DNA of 64,000 nt from Siphonodentalium dalli (GCA_032622095.1 CP136065.1:26793141-26857140), one strand, 5' to 3'; counted from the first letter of the stretch, positions 11,903-23,969 are shown. Numbers and translations are program-made. Notes: a model not told the origin generated them from the letters alone.

Positions 11903-12689
11903 ATACATTTAGCGAAAAAGCCACCGTTGTAAATGTATTTAAATCGAAAAGTGTATCGTGACAAAACCAGCCCAAAATATCCCATAGCACCCTTGGCAAA
12001 AGTTAACAGGAACAATTTCTCTTTATATTGAAACCCGATGATTTATTAAGTCAATCCTGCACGAGTCCAAATGCAACCAAAACATTACGCGTTCGTCTTT
12101 CCAAAACCAATGACGTATCAATGTAATTATGAGGCTGCAGTTATGAGCTGTTGCGCGTTCACCAAGAAATAATTGCAACTAGCCACGTGGGCGCCGACCA
12201 ATCGGAATGCTGGATTTAGTGATGATCACACTTAGTATGTAAATATATGTATATATTCCGTTCCGTTTTAGACCATTTCACTGTTATCCCTATACACAGT
12301 TAACGACGTTAAACACTAACTAAACACAAAATAAATCATAAGAATTCCTTGTCGAATATTGATTATTACTAGCGTTGATTTGTCGTAATCTGGCAGAAAT
12401 TATTCCGTTATGCAAGGTTGCTACTGGCATTTTGTGTTATAGATTGGCCGGTAAACTTACCACTGTGTGAACACGCACTTGGTTGTGGGTGCGCAAAGCG
12501 CATTGGGCCGTCATCATAGATGTGGCGACAACTTTGCTCAAAAATGTTACAACACTTGGAAATTCAGACCAAAAATATGTTGAAATTGTTGCAATAGTTT
12601 CATTTTCCAACCAGTATTTTGTGTGAAATGTGTTGTTTTTAGAACAAATGCCACATATTTGTTATTAGTTTCGGTCAAATATTTATCCA
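11903..12689. other. No supported gene
   Basis: AT-rich, with a small patch of CpG near 12180-12200 and 12420-12520. No gene or repeat family recognised. Confidence 0.35.
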
Positions 12690-12885
12690 TCAGATGGGAC
12701 ATTTCCAACCTCAGGGGGTATCATGTTGGAATTTTCTATTAGGTAAAACCATGAGGTACCAGTTTGAACATTTCAACCTAAGGGGGTATAAGTGAAATTT
12801 GGGTCTGTTGGTCTGGTTCACGTGGTGCAATTCTAAGTTGGGCAGCACCCACCGCCTAATGGGTATCGGTAGCCACGTCCCTGGT
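12690..12885. mobile_element. Decayed hAT-type element end
   Basis: 'atttccaacctcagggggta' and 'aacatttcaacctaaggggg' repeat the internal motif of the hAT element at 31769-32889, and 'tagccacgtccctgg' (about 12869) resembles its terminus 'tagccacatccctg'. No matching left terminus was found. Confidence 0.45.
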
Positions 12886-14078
12886 CGCCCAGCGATGGAA
12901 AAGTTGGTGTCTGCGCAAGTTTATTAGTTTCCGATTGCATGGGGTGCAATTTAAAAAGATAAGATGCGATTCACTGCATTGAACTTCGAAGGAATAGGCA
13001 AGCATGCAACACAGAATCTGGAGAGCATATGGGCCACTAAAAGTGGTGTATAAGGATTTCTTATACCCGCCGCCAGTAAAACTGCATGATAAACTAGTGA
13101 TATGTCCAAGCGTCGCGACTCAAATGACGATAAAACCCCAACCACCCTTAACTTTGTCGGCGAACAACGGTAAATTGCTTTCACAACCAGGTGTCATAAT
13201 TTCCGAATCTATTACCGAAATTGGGGTAATTTTCTCCACATGTTACATGTGTTATCTTGTTCGGTGAATCCTATTCAATTAAGATGATCTGACGCCTTCC
13301 TTTTTCCAAAGAAAATCAAAATGGCGTGCAATCGGCTCGTGCAATACAACAGAATAAGACGCCAGTGAGAAAACGATAACGGTGGTTTGATATTAATTCA
13401 AATGCAAAATTTGGCAGGTGACTGAGGCCATCCATGCTATTTCACAAGACTGCACAAAGAGTGAAGAGGTATCAGTCGCGAGTGACATGGTGTATGCTAG
13501 CGACGCTATTATCAACTTGAAATAATTGAAGATCTTCCATCCGATTTGACACTGGTTGTAATCAAAATTGCATTAGCAATTTTCAGGTAACTACGAAGGC
13601 CTGCTTAGAAACTGAAAATCGCCGCCAATCAATATCATTGATAGCACAGAAACGCTGCGAACATTTCCAAAAGTATAAAACAATTAGTATAATGCCAATA
13701 CGCATATATATATAGGTCTATAAATAAAACGTGTAGTGCGTATTCCTGTCGTAAACGGACAAACCCTATAAAATACAATTGGGGAGATCCAGCTAGAGGG
13801 AAATTCTGCGAATTACTGGTAATATATACAAGAAAACCAATGTCAGAAATGGTAATATATGTTTTTAAATGTGGACAAACCTCACATTCGAACATTTCGT
13901 TCTGATTAGTTAACTGTATTGCCTTCCTGAGCACAACAGTAACCAAAAATCGAATACAAGTGTTTCATTGTTTCTACCGCCATAACACAAATACTAACAA
14001 TAGCTAATTATATTAACACTCGCGCCAATCGTACCAAATACTTCAAATCGTCCTTAAACACAAATTTCCACGGCCAGT
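12886..14078. other. No supported gene
   Basis: ORFs of 77-103 residues occur on both strands but have no domain, splice or neighbour support. No repeat family recognised. Confidence 0.35.
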
Positions 14079-14200
14079 CAGGGGGGGGGGGGGTCTGCAA
14101 AAAAATTCCGTATATAGGGCCGGGGTGGGTGGGTGGTCCAGAGGCGGAAAAAATGGTGCTTGTAAATTTTTTCCAAAATGGGTTTTTTTCAAACAATTTC
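14079..14200. mobile_element. G-tract-ended MITE-like element (G3)
   Basis: Begins CAGGGGGGGGGGGGGTCTGC, then poly-A, 'ggggtgggtgggtggtcc' and further A/T runs. The CAGGG(G)nTCTG terminus is shared with 62287 and, reversed, with 15721-15745. Confidence 0.5.
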
Positions 14201-15599
14201 CAAGTACTGACCATGTAATGTTGTTTGTAAGCATTTTAGTACCATGCTTGTTGGTGTAGGGCTATATAGGCAGCTAAAGTGACTCTTTAGCCTCAGATTT
14301 AGCAACATTCTGGATTTCACAGTATCCCGGGACCACTTCACAGTGGACCACCGTATTAACGTTCAGGAAACTTATGATCAACGGAAGAAATATTTAGTAA
14401 CAAAATTAATATATTACCCAGTTGTATTATCTGAATAAAAGTAATAAAACAAAAAAACTCTATTACAAATTGGATACTACATGGTGAATACTCAATGATG
14501 ACTACTAGTAGATATCATTAACCTGATTGTTGCATAACATGAAATTGAAAAGGGTATCTCATAAATTTCTAATGTCTGAAATACTGTCTTGTTCTGGCAT
14601 GTAGTCAAATTCATTCCTTCTGGTTATTTCTCATCTTGAATGATTGCAAGTAATGTTAATTTGGAACAATTATCCAAATAAAACTGAATTGGTTATGATG
14701 AATGACATTACTGTTTACTGCTCAGACAATCCCAAATGAAGGTGACGCTATTCTCATTGAATTTCCGAACTTAATACATCTGGGAGCTTTACTGCTCAAC
14801 AAGACGAAACTAAAATACTAATTGTATACTGTTATCACTTACAAATAGATGAACTGAAATAATGTGATGCATTCAGATGCATTGAGAAATGACATTCAAT
14901 TCTTCATTCTGGTCTATCACCATACCAAACCACATCAAAATTTGACAACCGACACTTATATTGCAAAAACTTTGTATGGACTGAATTTCATAAAGTCAAA
15001 CAGGGCCCATAACTCTGATAGGCATTGGTGGTCACAACCCGCGATATTATGCATATTCGTCCCCCATTTCTGGTCCGTCACCATGCCATGGGGCATCAAA
15101 TATGACAACTGACTCTTGAGTTAAAATTCAAAATGTTTGTACGGACAGACGGCTCGAGACGTCAACTATATATCCGCCGACTAATATCGGGCAGTATAAT
15201 AACCATATATCTATGTGTATACATAACCAAAAAACAATTCCTCTCCCCACCCCATCCCGTTGGATAAGACTAAAGATTTCTTTGATCATGCACATATAAT
15301 GCACATATAATTGTGGAACCCCTGACCTGTTTACCACTATTTACACTGGCCAGTGTTCTCTGTCAGACACAACACACTCGATATATTAAGGCTATAATGG
15401 GGTCTAGGGCAATTTGTGACATATAGTGTACCTACACAATGCTTAATTAATATTCTTGTTAGATACTGAAAACACCAGGAAACACATGGAAATACAGTAT
15501 ATTTTTCGTTTTTCTGATCTGTGTTTACCAATTAGTAAGGCAGTTAACACAGTTATTGAAGAACGGCTAAAAAAAACCTCTGAAATTTTGATAAAAACA
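14201..15599. other. Intergenic DNA with one decayed repeat
   Basis: At about 14900-15150 the strings 'gggcccataactctgat' and 'gtacggacagacgg' resemble the mollusc-type repeat at 9360-9885. Otherwise no gene or repeat is supported. Confidence 0.35.
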
Positions 15600-15745
15600 T
15601 GAGAAACGGGGGGTGGGTCCCCAAAATTTTGGAGAAAAAAAATATTTTTTTTGCAAAAATGGGGTGGTGGGTCCCTCGAGGTCGGAAAAAACTTTTTGGG
15701 CCCTATATGTGCAATTTTTTTCCAGACCCCCCCCCCCCCTGGGCC
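15600..15745. mobile_element. G-tract-ended MITE-like element (G4)
   Basis: Opens with 'acggggggtgggtcccc' and closes with CCAGACCCCCCCCCCCCCTG. Between them are A/T runs and a second 'gtggtgggtccctcgagg'. The right end is the reverse of the CAGGG(G)nTCTG end of the other copies. Confidence 0.5.
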
Positions 15746-15884
15746 AGTAGCCAACCTAGATCTAGCCCGATAATCTCTGCATGGAAGGCAATACATATTA
15801 TACATATTACGTACATCAAAACTTATCACCATGTAAATACGTTTGTATCGTCATCTTGATTTCATGTGTGTTGCTATATTGTGT

Positions 15885-15973
15885 TGGGAGAGGGGCTTCA
15901 TAAGTTGTAAAAACTTGTGCCCCAATCCCTTTTGTATATTATGCAAATAAAATATGTTTCAAGTCAAGTCAAC
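15885..15973 (+). mobile_element. Probable LINE 3' end
   Basis: 'gggagaggggcttcataag', 'tgtgccccaatcccttttgt', an AATAAA at about 15945 and a terminal short repeat 'tcaagtcaagtcaa' look like the 3' UTR and tail of a CR1/L2-type retrotransposon as found in many marine invertebrates. No reverse transcriptase is attached. Confidence 0.45.
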
Positions 15974-16651
15974 GCGTAGAAAAGAAAATATATTGGTTTT
16001 GCGAATGACCAACTCAGAATTCCGTTAAAATAACAATAACAACCAGCACCAAATTAACGAACCGGCGGTCGACTCTGCCGTCTCCGACCACAACCCCCGT
16101 GGGCTGCAGAACGAAACATGACTATAAAAGTTGAAATATAAGACTTACAAATTATCTTTTTTCATTTCTTTTATTTGTAATTGGCATAGCTTATCAGAAA
16201 CCAAAAATCAACATTATTGACATAATGTTAACGACAATAAACTCCGGTCGCAGTTCAACTTTTAATCCTCCCAAAAATTCTCATTCTATAAATAAAACGC
16301 CCATGCGCCCAGGCGAAACAGGAATCTCTACACCAGTATATACACGAGGAGCGCGCGTATTAACGTGGTAATATACAGTGAAACGAGTTGCATTTTAACA
16401 TGGTCTATCTATCTCTTCCTGGTACCACATTCTACAACAACATTTCTCGGCTTGAAGGCGCCTCGGCAATTCTGTTCCTAAAACAAACAAGTAAGAAACA
16501 TCCGGATTTAAAAATATCGCATAAAAGTGTTTTAAATGATACATGTTCAATCAAAATGTAGTAATGTTCTAAACAATAATCACATAAACTACTTCATAGA
16601 AAATGTCATGTCCTGGTGACAGAGCTTCTGTTGTCTGGTTTCCCTGACTCA
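15974..16651. other. No supported gene
   Basis: Mixed-composition DNA without an ORF, RNA gene or repeat that I can support. Confidence 0.35.
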
Positions 16652-17210
16652 TCTCATATATATTTTGAATACCTCTGTCTGTCTGTTTGTATGTCTGTCT
16701 GTCTGTCTGTCTGTATGTCTGTCCTTAATACAAATCTACGATTCTCGACCGATCGGGACGAAACTTGGTACGTGTGTGTAGTTTGACCAGGCGGTGGTCG
16801 TTGTCGTATTGGCGCCCGTGCAGCGCATGCGCAGACGAGATCTCGGAAACGGGTGGAGCTATCGACTTGAAATTTGCTATGTGAATGTATCTTGCCCCGG
16901 ATACGAATTTTATCGGGTCGCCGAGCCCGTGCGACGCCAGCTTCGCGCATGCGCAGACCAGATCTCGGAAACGGGCGGAGCTATCGACTTGAAATTTGGT
17001 ATGTGAATGTATCTTGCCCCGGATACGAATTTTATCGGGTCGCCGAGCCCGTGCGACGCCAGCTTCGCGCATGCGCAGACCAGATCTCGAAAACGGGTGG
17101 AGCTATCGACTTGAAATTTGGTTTACAGATCAGATCTCGGAAACGGGTGGAGCTATCGACTTGAAATTTGGTTTTTGAATAGCCCGGACAACGTCGGGCT
17201 CATCGGCTAG
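16652..17210 (+). mobile_element. Helitron/pearl-like unit 1
   Basis: The unit starts TCTCATATATATTTTG, then (CTGT)n. A conserved block with 'cgattctcgaccgatcggga' follows. The core repeat of about 123 bp occurs from about 16838, 16961 and 17085, with a partial copy at 17132. It ends with a hairpin AGCCCGgacaaCGTCGGGCT (17181-17200), six bases and CTAG (17207-17210). A 5' TC, a 3' CTRR and a hairpin just upstream are Helitron hallmarks; a microsatellite plus tandem core repeats is the layout of bivalve pearl/Helentron-like elements. It is clearly more GC-rich than its flanks and encodes no Rep/helicase. Confidence 0.65.
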
Positions 17211-17595
17211 GCTCTTGTATATTTTGAAACAATCTGTCTGTCTGTTTGTCTGTATGTCTGTCTGTCCTTTATACAAATCTACGATTCTCGACCGATCGGG
17301 ACGAAACTTGGTACGTGTGTGTAGTTTGACCAGGCGGTGGTCATTGTCGTATTGGCGAGCCCGTGCGACGCCCGTGCAGCGCATGTGCAGACGAGATCTC
17401 GGAAACGGGTGGAGCTATCGACTTGAAATTTGCTATGTGAATGTATCTTGCGCCGGGTACACATTGTATCGGGTCGCCGAGCCCGTGCGACGCCAGCTTC
17501 GCGCATGCGCAGACCAGATCTCGGAAACGGGTGGATCTATCGACTTGAAATTTGGTTTTTTGAATAGCCCGGACAACGTCGGGCTCATCGGCTAG
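17211..17595 (+). mobile_element. Helitron/pearl-like unit 2
   Basis: Abuts unit 1 directly after its CTAG. Same order: 'tatattttga' start, (CTGT)n, 'cgattctcgaccgatcggga', core repeats (one full plus part), hairpin at 17566-17585 and CTAG at 17592-17595. It is shorter than unit 1 because it has fewer core repeats. Confidence 0.65.
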
Positions 17596-17617
17596 TCTAT
17601 TATATATTTTGATACAA

Positions 17618-17655
<38 letters not shown>

Positions 17656-18105
17656 CTTTATACAAATCTACGATTCTCCACCGATCGGGACGAAACTTGG
17701 TACGTGTGTGTAGTTTGACCAGGCGGTGGTCGTTGTCGTATTGGCGAGCCCGTGCGACGCCCGTGCAGCGAATGCGCAGACGAGATATCGGAAACGGGTG
17801 GAGCTATCGACTTGAAATTTGGTATGTGAATGTATCTTGCCCCGAATACGAATTTTATCGGGTCGCCGGGCCCGTGCGACGCCAGTTTCGCGCATGCGCA
17901 GACGAGATCTCGGAAACGGATAGAGCTATCGACTTGAAATTTGGTATGTGAATGTATCTTGCCCCGGATACGAATTTTATCGGGTCGCCGAGCCCGTGCG
18001 ATGCCAGCTTCGCGCATGCGCAGACCAGATCTCGGAAACGGGTGGAGCTATCGACTTGAAATTTGGTTTTTGAATAGCCCGGACAACGTCGGACTCATCG
18101 GCTAG
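17596..18105 (+). mobile_element. Helitron/pearl-like unit 3
   Basis: Starts TCTATTATATATTTTGATAC directly after the CTAG of unit 2, with (CTGT)n, the conserved block and more core repeats. The hairpin at 18076-18095 has one mismatch; it ends in CTAG at 18102-18105. The 60-119-residue ORFs on both strands here recur in each unit because the unit recurs, not because a protein is conserved. Confidence 0.65.
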
Positions 18106-18235
18106 TCTATTATATATTTTGGAACATCTGTATGTTATGGTATGTATGTATGTATGTATGTGTGTATGTATACATGCATGCTTGTGTGTATGTATGTTTG
18201 TATGTATGTATGTATGCATGTATGTATGTATGTGG
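18106..18235 (+). mobile_element. Truncated fourth unit with (GTAT)n
   Basis: The first bases TCTATTATATATTTTGGAAC repeat the start of unit 3. The microsatellite is then (TATG)n rather than (CTGT)n, and no core repeat or CTAG end follows. Confidence 0.6.
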
Positions 18236-18452
18236 CTCAAAACGGCATTATTATCATTAATAAATATATCACTCAAACAACATTAGCAAATAAAATGACT
18301 ATATTAATAATAATATTATTATATTAAATATCTGTTCTAAAAAATAAACTGTTGTTGATTCAGCGCATGGAATTATTAACTTTTGAAAAATTTGACCGAA
18401 GTTTGCGGTGAAATGCTCCTATTCTGTCATCTTATTCTGAGTTGCACTCTTG

Positions 18453-18853
18453 TTAACCCTTTACCCAACAGAACGGCCCTGTGCCAATGCATTCTCTTAT
18501 ATATGCGAGTCGACCATAGGTCGCCTCGCATATATAAGAGAATGCATTGGCTTAACACATTAAAAATTATAAAATTGTTAAAGAATGTAAGAAAAAATGG
18601 TAAAAAGTGTTAAAAAAAAGATTTTTGTTAGGCCAATGCATTCTCTTATATATGCGAGGCGACCTATGATCGACTCGCATGTATAAGAGAATGCATTGGC
18701 ACAGGGCATAACTGTAACTATCACAATGTGGTCAAGGAGCCGGTTCCAATGATATCCATATGTGTATGGTTCTATTGAGACAGACCGAAGATATTTTAGG
18801 CTGTTGAAGCTTTATTTGGCCGGTTTTGGCCGGTTTGTTGGGTAAATGGTTAA
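18453..18853 (+). mobile_element. TTAA element, family M, complete copy (M3)
   Basis: TTAA at 18453-18456 and 18850-18853 flanks terminal repeats TTAACCCTTTACCCAACA and, read inward, TTAACCATTTACCCAACA. It carries two 67-base hairpins, 18484-18550 and 18633-18699; the second is the reverse complement of the first. The arms include TATATAAGAG, a TATA-box-like string. The element is almost identical to M4 (54083-54483), implying recent copying. Confidence 0.85.
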
Positions 18854-19626
18854 CTTTCGAGTCGGTGCATGTGCGGCCAGATAAATGTATTTGTTTACAT
18901 TGCGAGCGTTACTGTTATTCCTCTCGAAAATCAAACTGGAAATGATGTTGGTAACAAAATTCACACCACAAAGAAGCATAATGAAATGAGGTGCTCAAGC
19001 GTTCAATAGATATATGAACGAGGACAATCACCGTGCAAGTTTATATCCTCGAAATCGCCACATACGAAACATTTAAGTGTGTCAATAACGCTCGTATATC
19101 GGCGATAAAGCATTTTGGGGAAATTAAACGATATAAAATTGTTCAGTCAATTGTACTGGTATTTATGTTGAAACTTTTGAATGAATTTAAATATAGATTT
19201 ATGTTTCCGCACTTTTCGAATAACCGTTTGAATTTAATATTATTCTCCTCATCCCCATGCACCTGTTTCGATGATCATTATCGGTCGCAAAGGGACGCTC
19301 TCTTCTGTTCCATGTCGTGCAAATGGCAGCTTTTTCTTTTGGACCCAAACATCGTGTTCAAAGTTGTATTTGTTACGAATTCAATGCGTCTTTCTGTGAG
19401 ATATATAATGCTCGTAGAAAGTATATATCGACCTATCTCGATACGGGGGGGGGGACACTAGTATGTGTATTTCGGAGCGCAAATTGCCATATAGCTTCAA
19501 ATATATGTATCTTTAATATTTTATGTTGGCGTCTGTTGAATCTCAGTCTACTTCCTGGAATTATCATAGGCCGAGGGGGACGTTCAATACTCGTATATGG
19601 ACTGAATGTACCATAAAGGGTCGTAT
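18854..19626. other. No supported gene
   Basis: The longest frame is 142 residues (19033-19461, +). It lacks an ATG-based start in good context and any domain. I treat it as chance. Confidence 0.3.
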
Positions 19627-20109
19627 TTAAAGGGCGCGTTGCAGAAATATTCATATTTGTTCAAATTGCCATCAACAGAAGGGGAATATTAAAATATATA
19701 TAGTTTTTGTTCACATGCCAAACATAATCAGCGCGTAATTAGTATATTGTCGTCAAGATGTACGATGGTGTACGTAAACAAGAACCTGCTCGTGTGACTG
19801 AAGTTTTGCTTCTGTTTACATAACACAGCGCAATTATATTGGTTAATCAAACACAAATGATATAAACAGTAACAAATAACGCTCCTTATGTTTACCATAT
19901 CAGGATCTAGCCAGGTTCTGTAACGTTTTTTTTTGTTTTGCCTTTGTTTACATAACAAAGTACAATAACATATTGTTTATGCCATATTTCTGATTGGTAT
20001 AAGAACAAAATTTGTCTATATTTTACTATTCTTTCTGTTTATGGCGGTTTTTGACGGAACTGAATAATTTAACAGCATACCCATGCGCCAACGCCGCCCG
20101 TATCTTTAA
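19627..20109 (-). mobile_element. TTAA element, family K (K2)
   Basis: TTAA at 19627-19630 and 20106-20109; 483 bp. It is the reverse orientation of K1, with matching blocks such as 'tatgtttaccatatcagg' and 'gtttatggcggtttttgacg', and lacks the central ~0.8 kb of K1. Confidence 0.75.
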
Positions 20110-20893
20110 GACGTGGAATCGTGAAAACTAAGGTCGAGACTTTTCTTCGGCGTGGGACAATAATGAGCGTTCTTGTTAGTATATAATATGATATGCTAAA
20201 CATAAAGAGCGTTTCTCAACTTCTGTGCGAAAAATTAAAAACAGCTTGGAAATTGTTATGACTGGAACATATTTTACTGTCTTTCTTAAGTCAGATGTTT
20301 TATTATCAGTGCATGTGTATTTTTGTTTTATTTTTTATTTTAAACGCCTTGGCAAAAGTGAAGGTTCAATAACGATTCCCTTATGTGTTGGTGATGTTCA
20401 TGGCGAGCAAAATAACAGTAATGAGTATGTTTTCGCATGATCGAGTGCACCCGTGTGAAAGCATAGTCAAATGCACTGCTGTGTCTAAGTCAAGATAACA
20501 AGATTTCAACAGTCAATAAATATATGGATATTTCTAAGAAAATAGGCCAATGTTTCCGCCAGCAAAAATGGATATATTCATGGTTCCAGAACTCCAGTTA
20601 CAACAACAACATACATAATCTAATTCCTTACCTTACGATACCTTATGCTGTTAGTGGACGCTGGCTTGTGTCACAATGTCCACGTCTTCTGTGTCTGGTT
20701 CCCCGAATTAACCAAATTCAGGCCCTATATGTTTGAGTCTAGTCAACGCCCGATTCGTCAGAGAACTTGTCATCCCTAGTTTAGCTTTGTAATCAAGTCT
20801 CGCCTTAAGTATGAATGCTTTATTTACTCAATCGTGAATTAACATGAAATTAGAGATGAATGTGAACATATATACACTATTTACAACATAGTC
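20110..20893. other. No supported gene
   Basis: Short low-quality ORFs only. Fragments like 'aaacataaagagcgtttctc' near 20200 recall family K. Confidence 0.3.
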
Positions 20894-21160
20894 ATGCAGT
20901 CATCATCATCGTCGCATCATCATCATCATCATCATTATCATCACCAATATCATGCAATCATCATAATCGTCAACTACTCGTCATTTCATCATCGTCATTC
21001 ATCACCATCGTCCTTATCCTCATCGTCACCATCATCATCGTCGTCATTATCAGCATCACCTTTGTTATCATCATCATCGTCATCATCAACCCCATCATCT
21101 TCGTCATCGTCATTATTATCGTAATCGTCCTCATAATCCTCAATATCATCACCGCGGTCG
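20894..21160. repeat. (ATC)n-type microsatellite
   Basis: Imperfect run of cat/atc/gtc triplets. The poly-Ser and poly-Met ORFs on the two strands are repeat artefacts. Confidence 0.9.
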
Positions 21161-21201
21161 TTATTTGTCGATCCTTTTCAGTCCTATTTTAATTAAAATA
21201 C

Positions 21202-21399
21202 CTAGACATTTCTGAAGTTCGGGGTTGCTGGTATAGCTAATAGTTTATAGAATTTCCATCTAGATGGTTCTTCACAATAATATCGTGGTAAATATTTCTG
21301 CCTCGCCCCATCCAATGATTTACAAATGGATACAAGGTGATATTCAACATTCGCATCGGCCTGTCTACATATAGTGCATTCATTTTCCTTTCTTTCCAA
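21202..21399 (-). pseudogene. LINE reverse-transcriptase C-terminal remnant
   Basis: The minus-strand frame contains NECTICRQADANVEYHLVS followed by CKSLDGARQKYLPRYY. The C-x2-C ... EYHL ... C spacing is the terminal zinc-knuckle-like signature of non-LTR retrotransposon polyproteins, followed by the usual R-K-Y-[IL]-P-x-Y-Y. Only this C-terminal tail remains; no RT core or endonuclease is visible upstream on this strand. It directly follows, in strand order, a tail of a different LINE clade (21402-21562), so two insertions abut. Confidence 0.65.
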
Positions 21400-21401
21400 T
21401 A

Positions 21402-21562
21402 TTAATCGAGTCGAGTTTTGAAGTGATTTAGTGTATCGGCGTTGACTACCTCTTCTGCTACTTGGTTCCAGGGCGCCACAACTCTCTGACTAAAAGTATG
21501 TTTCCTTGTAACTATGGTTGCCCCTTCTAGAAACAGTTGAAGTTGTGACCTCTGGTTTTGGA
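21402..21562 (-). pseudogene. CR1/Jockey-like LINE C-terminal remnant
   Basis: On the minus strand a frame reads RSQLQLFLEGATIVTRKHTF, then SQRVVAPWNQVAEEVVNADT and NHFKTRLD, ending in TAA at 21402-21404. This matches the well-known end of CR1/Jockey-group reverse transcriptases (R-x-FFS-x-RV-x2-WN-x-LP-x2-VV-x-A-x5-FK-x-RLD), with A replacing L-P in the usual WNxLP. Stops interrupt the frame just upstream, so this is a decayed fragment. Confidence 0.7.
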
Positions 21563-22815
21563 TTCAACGCCACTTCTAAAGCTTCGTTCTACTGAAAAAT
21601 TTGAGATATAGATAGATAGAACTACACAAGTGTGTGAACTTGTTAGGGGTCAGATCGCGTTGTACCAAAATGTCCTGGTATTTCAAAATGGATTTTCTCA
21701 AAATTTGTTTTGCAATATATGTCAAGATTTGTACAAGCGATTATCGCGGCACACTATATAAGAAACATCGAAATATAGATTTGTTTCAAAGTTCAGTTCA
21801 TATATCCATATCATATCTGAAGATCATGACAGGAGACTTAATTTTTCTTGAATTGTGAAATTGAATGATTATTTTCAATTAGAAAGGCAACTACCCATAA
21901 ATAATATTCTATATTTAAGAATGTTCATGTCATGCCTGGTGATCAATGGAAAATTGGGCTGATATGAGTTCTGGGTCATGGGTTTATGACCAAGTTAAAG
22001 CCGACCACCCAATGTCCTAACACTATGGCTTATTCCAGGTGATTGCCCCCTGCTTGAATGGACCACACTGCATCAACATTTATATTCATTGGGCTGGAAT
22101 ATTATATTACTTTATTCCTCCATGATGAAGAGCAGATATATTTACATAATATTAAATACAAGTATACGTTATGAGATATGATATATACACAAAGCAAAGA
22201 GCTGGGATTGTTCAGGAGAGTGAGAGTGATCCATTTTTGAAAAGGGAGCACACATTCAGCAGATAAATAGCAGTATCGATTATCAGGTAATGTACATTTC
22301 CATTATATACACAGCCGTGGTATATTGCGTTTGTGACACTTCCAAGAAAGAAAGACACAAGATCTTCAATCGGGAGATTATAAAGGAAGATGAATGTATT
22401 CACGCCATGGCGGTCGAATATCACATCCCAGAGGTGGTTACGCATGTTGGTCACAACCAAGGAAGAGCACTCGAAGAGCACACAGACTGTTGTTAGGGTA
22501 CGTAGTTTTGTTTGGTAGGCGGGCCATGTTTTTGAGCTCAACAGATCTATGACGATTAGCACCAAGCAGATACCAGACGTTCCAGCTTTCGAGTGGATCA
22601 GAGTGACATTTTGCGACGAAATGAAAGCACCAGTCTCTCCTATAAACGTCCCGAATTATATCGTTCACGATTCGTTTCCATTCGTTTTTTCCAGGGAATA
22701 TGCCAGTGTCCAAGAAGTTTGTTAGAAAGTGTAAGATCACATTCACAAATCCCGTAACTGCACGACCATAAAGTATATGTCGATATAATGTTCCCCCAAA
22801 ACACGCAGTGAAAAC
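21563..22815. other. No supported gene
   Basis: Minus-strand frames of 75-117 residues (22212-22867) overlap each other without domains or splice support. No repeat family recognised. Confidence 0.3.
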
Positions 22816-22915
22816 ACATTATAAAGAGCTTGAATCTGGTAATTCGTGTCGATGAAACTAGTCCCACATTATTAAGAGCGTGAATCTGGTAATTCGTGTC
22901 GGTGACAATAGTCCA
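22816..22915. repeat. 50-bp tandem duplication
   Basis: Two adjacent copies share 'gtgaatctggtaattcgtgt' (first copy with 'cttgaatc') and the flanking 'acattatwaagag' and 'gtcc'. A simple local duplication, about 88% identical. Confidence 0.85.
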
Positions 22916-23969
22916 ATATTGGACTGTTTTAAAAACCGCGTGTTATGTCCATATATGGAGCGTATATTGATCAGTCGCGAGCATCACCATTTCCGAGACC
23001 AAACAAACACATAAAAGGGAGTTTTTTTCTGTTTCGTATGCGCACAATACATGCTTATTTTATTTGTATTTTCAGCTCTTATTGTGCTTATTTTTTTATT
23101 TTACGCACAATGTGAACCTATTTAGATGACATAGCGATAACATAGCCAGCAATAATAAGCATGTATAGCGCTCAAATGATCCCGGACTAAGCACCTATAT
23201 GACCCACTTCCTTTCCCGATGTAGGCCTTCTATGAACCTATTTTAAGGAATACATGTTGTGTAATATATTGAGATTAAATAATGCCAATGTGAGCTTATT
23301 TCGCTCATTAAATAAGCCCGTTATGTGCTTATTTTACAGAACAGGCTGAACTGGAAATCTGGCACACTGAATCGACTTCAAATCTTTCTAGATAATATTT
23401 TTGGTGTGAATTCTTCCGAAAAGGTTTGACGATTGCATAATTTGTATTGCGAAGCACTGATGCGAACCGCCATCTACACTAAATCTGCGCACAAACAGAA
23501 GGGATTGAAATCAGTTCGCACCTATAGGGCGGGTGTTCGGCGCCTGTCTGACGTTCTCGTTGCCCATTAACAGCTTTGTCGACATACACTTTCTCTTTCA
23601 TTATTTCTTAATGAAATGTCCTCCTGTTCTTCCCTTTCAAGAAACATTACTACAATTAATTCTACACGCATATTGATGTACATGAATCTGATGCTATTTA
23701 GAGATAATCCGATAAAAATTACGCGCGCGTGGCGGCTTTACGTTTTCTAAACTGAAACACTCCGGGCGCCAATTAAAATTAGTTGTACCCCACAAAGGAA
23801 TCATAAACTGCAGATTCGTCTGTTATAGATAGTAAAATTACTCGTTATAGGTATTCGCTGCATTAATTGTCGATATATGTGTTCCGAGATTGATGGGACT
23901 AATTTATAAACAGGTGTTTGTGTCCATCGCACACACTTCGCGCGACATTTGTCGGGGGGAAACCAATAG
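22916..23969. other. No supported gene
   Basis: Around 23040-23340 'tgcttattttat'-like strings recur in both orientations ('aataagcatgtat' at 23156), suggesting an old foldback element. Nothing firmer can be said. Confidence 0.3.

Noticed and set aside
16654-18017. Recurrent ORFs with REAGVARARRPDKIRIRGK-like peptides on the minus strand
   Set aside because: The same DNA unit is repeated in tandem; both strands and several frames are open, and there is no start, domain or codon-level conservation.
19033-19461. 142-residue plus-strand ORF
   Set aside because: Starts on a non-ATG codon, has no domain, and its composition follows the AT-rich background.
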